From Candidatus Aenigmatarchaeota archaeon (lineage in GTDB: Archaea; Aenigmatarchaeota; Aenigmatarchaeia; QMZP01; JAFGSV01), in NCBI GenBank assembly GCA_020343635.1, contig CP070804.1:640684-656688 (forward strand): a stretch of 16,005 nucleotides of DNA, given 5' to 3'. Position numbers and translations under genes: made by a program. The notes under the pieces were generated by a model. That model did not search any database. It saw only the letters and a list, made by a program, of their open reading frames with translations, and was not told the origin of the DNA. This document shows, piece by piece, positions 13,812 to 16,005 of this stretch (positions within the stretch are counted from its first letter, which is position 1; each line of letters begins with the position of its first letter).

Positions 13812-13816
13812 GCTGC

Positions 13817-14086
13817 TTATGACGTCAGGAAACCTTGTTGCTTTGCAGCAGCTGCTCTTTTCTCAGGGTTCTTTGCATCACGGAGTATGCGTGTTCCCTT
13901 CTGCGTTATGACGAAGCACTTCTCGCCTATTGGCTCGACGACCTTGACGTAGTCCATAGCCTCGAGCTTCTGCAGGGTGGACATAACTCCGTCTTCTTCA
14001 CCAAAAGCGCTCTCGAGTTCATGCTGTTTTGCCAGTAACTGTCTGCTCATATACTCCAGTACCTTAATTTCGCTTTCTGTTATCAT
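13817..14086 (-). CDS. Small winged-helix protein
   Basis: An 89-residue protein with a winged-helix pattern: ITESEIKVLEYMSRQLLAKQ, GVMSTLQKLEAMDYVKVVE (helix 3 into the wing), KCFVITQKGTRILRDA (the wing strand and last helix, as in MarR/PadR-like folds, 'xITxKGxxLL'). The tail KNPEKRAAAAKQQGFLTS is basic. It starts 1 nt after the stop of the DJ-1-like gene (TGA-T-ATG), so the two are one operon and translation is coupled. It may regulate that operon or sense the same stress. Stop TAA. Confidence 0.7.
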   Translation of the reverse strand: MITESEIKVLEYMSRQLLAKQHELESAFGEEDGVMSTLQKLEAMDYVKVVEPIGEKCFVITQKGTRILRDAKNPEKRAAAAKQQGFLTS

Positions 14087-14087
14087 A

Positions 14088-14627
14088 TCATAACCTGAAT
14101 AGTACCTGCTCGCTTACGTTCTTCATGGTCTCCTTACCTGCAAGGTACTCAACCAGTTTCAGTGCGAATTCCATCGAGGTTCCTGGTCCCTGCGATGTTA
14201 TCACATTGCCCTCTGCTAGCACCCTCTCGCTCCTTGGCTTCGGGATATACTTCTCAAGGCCCGGATAAACCGTTGCCTTGATATTGGTTAATATACCTGC
14301 TTCCGCGAGCACTGTGGGGGCACCACATACGGCTGCCACCAGCTTGCCATCCCTGTGATAGTCACCTATGACCTTGAGGATCTTGTTGGACTTGGACAGG
14401 TTCGTATATCCCGGGGAGCCTCCCACAAGGACAAGAGCATCGTAATCCTTCGCAACAATATCATCGAGTTTCGTGTCCGCGATGACCTTGACGTTCCTGC
14501 TTCCCAGGACAATGGTTCCGGGAAGCCCGGCCGTGACCACCTTTATCCCCGCTCTCCTCAGAACATCGACGACTGTCATCGCTTCAATTTCCTCGAATCC
14601 CTCAGCGAGAGGCACAAGCACGTTCAT
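14088..14627 (-). CDS. DJ-1/PfpI family protein
   Basis: A 179-residue protein of the DJ-1/ThiJ/PfpI fold. VLVPLAEGFEEIEAMTVVDVLRRAGIKV is the N-terminus (E15 matches DJ-1 Glu18). DALVLVGGSPG and VAAVCGAPTVLAEAG form the nucleophile elbow with C101 (DJ-1 Cys106). The residue matching DJ-1 His126 is Y121 (ATVYPGLE). I start at ATG 14627, with GGTGAT 4 nt upstream; an in-frame upstream ATG at 14714 would add 29 residues with no family match. Members are glyoxalase/deglycase-like, chaperone-like or proteolytic; the specific activity cannot be set. Coupled to a winged-helix gene downstream. Confidence 0.85.
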   Translation of the reverse strand: MNVLVPLAEGFEEIEAMTVVDVLRRAGIKVVTAGLPGTIVLGSRNVKVIADTKLDDIVAKDYDALVLVGGSPGYTNLSKSNKILKVIGDYHRDGKLVAAVCGAPTVLAEAGILTNIKATVYPGLEKYIPKPRSERVLAEGNVITSQGPGTSMEFALKLVEYLAGKETMKNVSEQVLFRL

Positions 14628-14630
14628 TCT

Positions 14631-14680
14631 ATCACCTTGGAAAAACCACAGATACTTAACATTGGAAAAGGGTATATAAA
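14631..14680 (-). promoter_or_regulatory. Promoter and Shine-Dalgarno of the DJ-1-like operon
   Basis: The minus strand has TTTATATACC (14671-14680) as TATA box, predicting an RNA start near 14650, then GGTGAT (14631-14636) before ATG 14627. Confidence 0.5.
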
Positions 14681-14717
14681 TGCCTTCGTTTTCCGGCCGA
14701 AACCTTGCATGCATAAG

Positions 14718-14754
14718 TTTTTATACTTATAATCCAATGTTTAGTAACAGGTGA
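14718..14754 (+). promoter_or_regulatory. Promoter and Shine-Dalgarno of the 134-aa gene
   Basis: TTTTTATACTTATAA (14718-14732) is TATA-like and GGTGA (14750-14754) is 5 nt before ATG 14760. It is divergent from the DJ-1-like operon. Confidence 0.5.
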
Positions 14755-14759
14755 ACTAA

Positions 14760-15164
14760 ATGCCTATAATTGGACTAAGCTTTAACAAAATAGATGCAAA
14801 GAAGGAGAAGGCTTCGGTCATGCAGGAACTGAAGGTGAACAGCACACCGGTGATATCCGGTGTGAAGGAAGTTGAAGTTCCCAACCTGACCAAGAAGGCC
14901 CTTTCAATAGAATTCGAGTTCCTCACAAGGTACGACCCTGGTTTTGCTTCAATAACAATCGGAGGCAGCCTTATGTACCTTACAGACAAGAACAAGCCTA
15001 TAGTGGATGAATTCACCAAGAACAAGAGGCTTCCTGAAAAGACTTCGCTTGAGGTGCTCAACTATCTGTTCAGGCACTGCTTGCTGAAGGCTTCGATACT
15101 TGCAGATGACCTTCAGCTGCCGCCTCCGATGCCGATGCCGAAGATAACGCCCAAGAGCAAGTAA
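14760..15164 (+). CDS. Conserved-looking 134-aa protein of unknown function
   Basis: Start ATG 14760 with a Shine-Dalgarno site; stop TAA. MPIIGLSFNKIDAKKEKA begins a beta-rich domain (VISGVKEVEVPNLTKKALSI; FEFLTRYDPGFASITIGGSL), then a helical part (SLEVLNYLFRHCLLKASILA) and a Pro-rich end LQLPPPMPMPKITP. There is no TM segment or signal peptide. Beta strands followed by a long helix and a C-terminal LPPP segment recall the SecB-like chaperone fold, but I see no diagnostic motif, so that is only a hypothesis. It stands alone between divergent and convergent neighbours. Confidence 0.7.
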   Translation: MPIIGLSFNKIDAKKEKASVMQELKVNSTPVISGVKEVEVPNLTKKALSIEFEFLTRYDPGFASITIGGSLMYLTDKNKPIVDEFTKNKRLPEKTSLEVLNYLFRHCLLKASILADDLQLPPPMPMPKITPKSK

Positions 15165-15178
15165 TCTTTTTATCGGAT

Positions 15179-15469
15179 TCAGACGAAGGCAGATCCGACG
15201 AAAATGAATGCCAGTATACCCAGGCCTGCAAGAACCAGTATTCCTATCAGTTTCATGGACCTGAGCAGGAACTTCACAACGAAGAAACCAACCCCCGCGA
15301 TTATAATCAGGACTATGGCAAGACCAAGGCCGCCCCCTGCTGCACTTACCAGGCTGAGCGATTCCAGCAAGTTTCCACTGAGCCCAAAAAGAGAGAAAAC
15401 GGTCCCTATGGTGTTCTGTATGACGACCGTTATCATGTCCAGTATTACGTATATGGGGCCTTCTGCCAT
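15179..15469 (-). CDS. Small membrane protein, two to three TM segments
   Basis: A 96-residue hydrophobic protein. An amphipathic N-terminus (GPIYVILDMITVVIQNTIG) leads to a Gly-rich TM helix (GGGLGLAIVLIIIAGVGFFVV), a short basic turn (KFLLRSMK), and a last TM helix (LIGILVLAGLGILAFIFVG). No motif identifies its role. It lies 31 nt downstream of fen1 on the same strand, so may be co-transcribed, and converges with the 134-aa gene. Confidence 0.65.
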   Translation of the reverse strand: MAEGPIYVILDMITVVIQNTIGTVFSLFGLSGNLLESLSLVSAAGGGLGLAIVLIIIAGVGFFVVKFLLRSMKLIGILVLAGLGILAFIFVGSAFV

Positions 15470-15500
15470 GCTAAATATTTGGCTGAATGATTAAAAACGT

Positions 15501-16005
15501 TCAGATGAAGCTTTGGAGACTTGACTGCTTCTTCTTGTCCTGAGCGCCCTGCAACTTTTCCAGCGTACGCTCTATCCTTTCCAGGGAGAAATCGTGCCCC
15601 AGCAGCAGCTTCTTCACCTTTTCTGAGTCAGGGGTTCTTGCCCTTATCTGCACGTCCGTTACGGGAGGCTTCCTGAAAAACTCGAATATCTTCTCCGCAG
15701 GGGTATCGAATTCCCATCCGCTCTGCCCGATCACGTTTTCGAGTGTCTTTTTCTCCTTGACGAGCTCCAGTGCCTTCTTTGGGCCCAGACCCTTGACGCC
15801 CCCAGGATTGTAGTCAGTGCCCACAAGCATGCCTATGATTATCATCTGCTCCTGGCTTATGCCCAGTGATGAAAGGGTCTGTCCGAGGTCTATGAGCTCG
15901 GGGTTGACATTCACGTAGCTCTCCTTGCCCGGAAGCTTCCTCTTTCCTGTTGAGGCGAGGTTCCTGATGAGCCTGGGAGATCCGAACAGAAGGGCATCCC
16001 AGTCC
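15501..16005 (-). CDS. fen: Flap endonuclease 1, C-terminal half (partial at window edge)
   Basis: The minus-strand frame is open to the window end, giving about 167 residues. It starts DWDALLFGSPRLIRNLASTG, the conserved FEN1 metal-site Asp region, with IGMLVGTDYNPGGVKGLGPK forming the helix-hairpin-helix and the second metal-binding Asp. FEN1 cuts 5' flaps in Okazaki fragment maturation and base-excision repair, working with PCNA. The C-terminal PCNA-interacting peptide reads QSSLQSFI: Q, L and the first aromatic are there, but the last position is Ile instead of an aromatic. GTG 15914 is internal, not the start. Stop TGA. Confidence 0.93.
   Translation of the reverse strand, partial: DWDALLFGSPRLIRNLASTGKRKLPGKESYVNVNPELIDLGQTLSSLGISQEQMIIIGMLVGTDYNPGGVKGLGPKKALELVKEKKTLENVIGQSGWEFDTPAEKIFEFFRKPPVTDVQIRARTPDSEKVKKLLLGHDFSLERIERTLEKLQGAQDKKKQSSLQSFI

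Noticed and set aside
14627..14714. Longer N-terminus for the DJ-1-like protein
   Set aside because: The extra 29 residues match no DJ-1 N-terminus and would run over the TATA box; ATG 14627 has GGTGAT just upstream.
1..16005. CRISPR array, insertion sequence, integrase or defence genes
   Set aside because: No regularly spaced repeats, transposase or integrase motifs, or nuclease-defence domains were seen; apart from the right-hand small genes this is core chromosome.

Overview
The window is archaeal. The evidence is the order ftsZ, secE, spt5, rpl11, (hypothetical), rpl1, rpl10, rpl12 in the archaeal arrangement, together with archaeal forms of LeuRS, AlaRS, FEN1, L12 (ending GLSSLFG) and a SlyD-like FKBP. 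TATA-like boxes sit 24-29 nt upstream of many start codons, implying many leaderless transcripts. Arg is mostly AGG/AGA and Ile is often ATA. Gene packing is tight (TAATG and ATGA overlaps). The sequence suggests a DPANN-like or deep euryarchaeal lineage, but I cannot fix the taxon.

Layout. 1-207 is the 3' end of leuS. 208-929 (minus) is a DMT/EamA-type transporter broken by a single-base frameshift, and it diverges over a compact double promoter from a UPF0104-type membrane protein (965-1975), followed by an FKBP prolyl isomerase (1987-2670). 2851-8337 is the core block: cell division (FtsZ), protein export (SecE), transcription elongation (Spt5) and the ribosomal L11/L1/stalk proteins (L11, L1, L10, L12), with an unknown two-TM coiled-coil protein between L11 and L1. 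8441-11293 is a complete alanyl-tRNA synthetase reading frame interrupted by two in-frame TAA codons.

The right part is mostly minus strand. It holds an 80-aa orphan, a two-gene unit (winged-helix regulator plus anchored exported protein), a KamA-family radical-SAM aminomutase, a roughly 260-nt intergenic segment that looks like a structured RNA gene, a DJ-1/PfpI protein coupled to a small winged-helix protein, a plus-strand 134-aa unknown, a two-TM small protein and the 3' part of fen1.

Most worth following: (1) alaS with two in-frame UAA codons and an otherwise intact frame with all catalytic and editing motifs; the second UAA is exactly where archaeal AlaRS has Tyr (DITHY) and the first is at an aromatic position (YDAV-x-GPV). 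TAA is clearly a real stop in neighbouring genes, so this is either gene-specific recoding, a split enzyme, a recent double nonsense lesion or sequence error. (2) An unassigned RNA candidate at 13511-13772 with a 10-bp closing stem, several internal helices whose G-U pairs work only on the minus strand, a TATA box and a T-run end. (3) Unusual ribosomal stalk tails: L11 carries an acidic tail that shares a 35/37-nt segment with the L10 tail, while L10 lacks the usual hydrophobic FG end.
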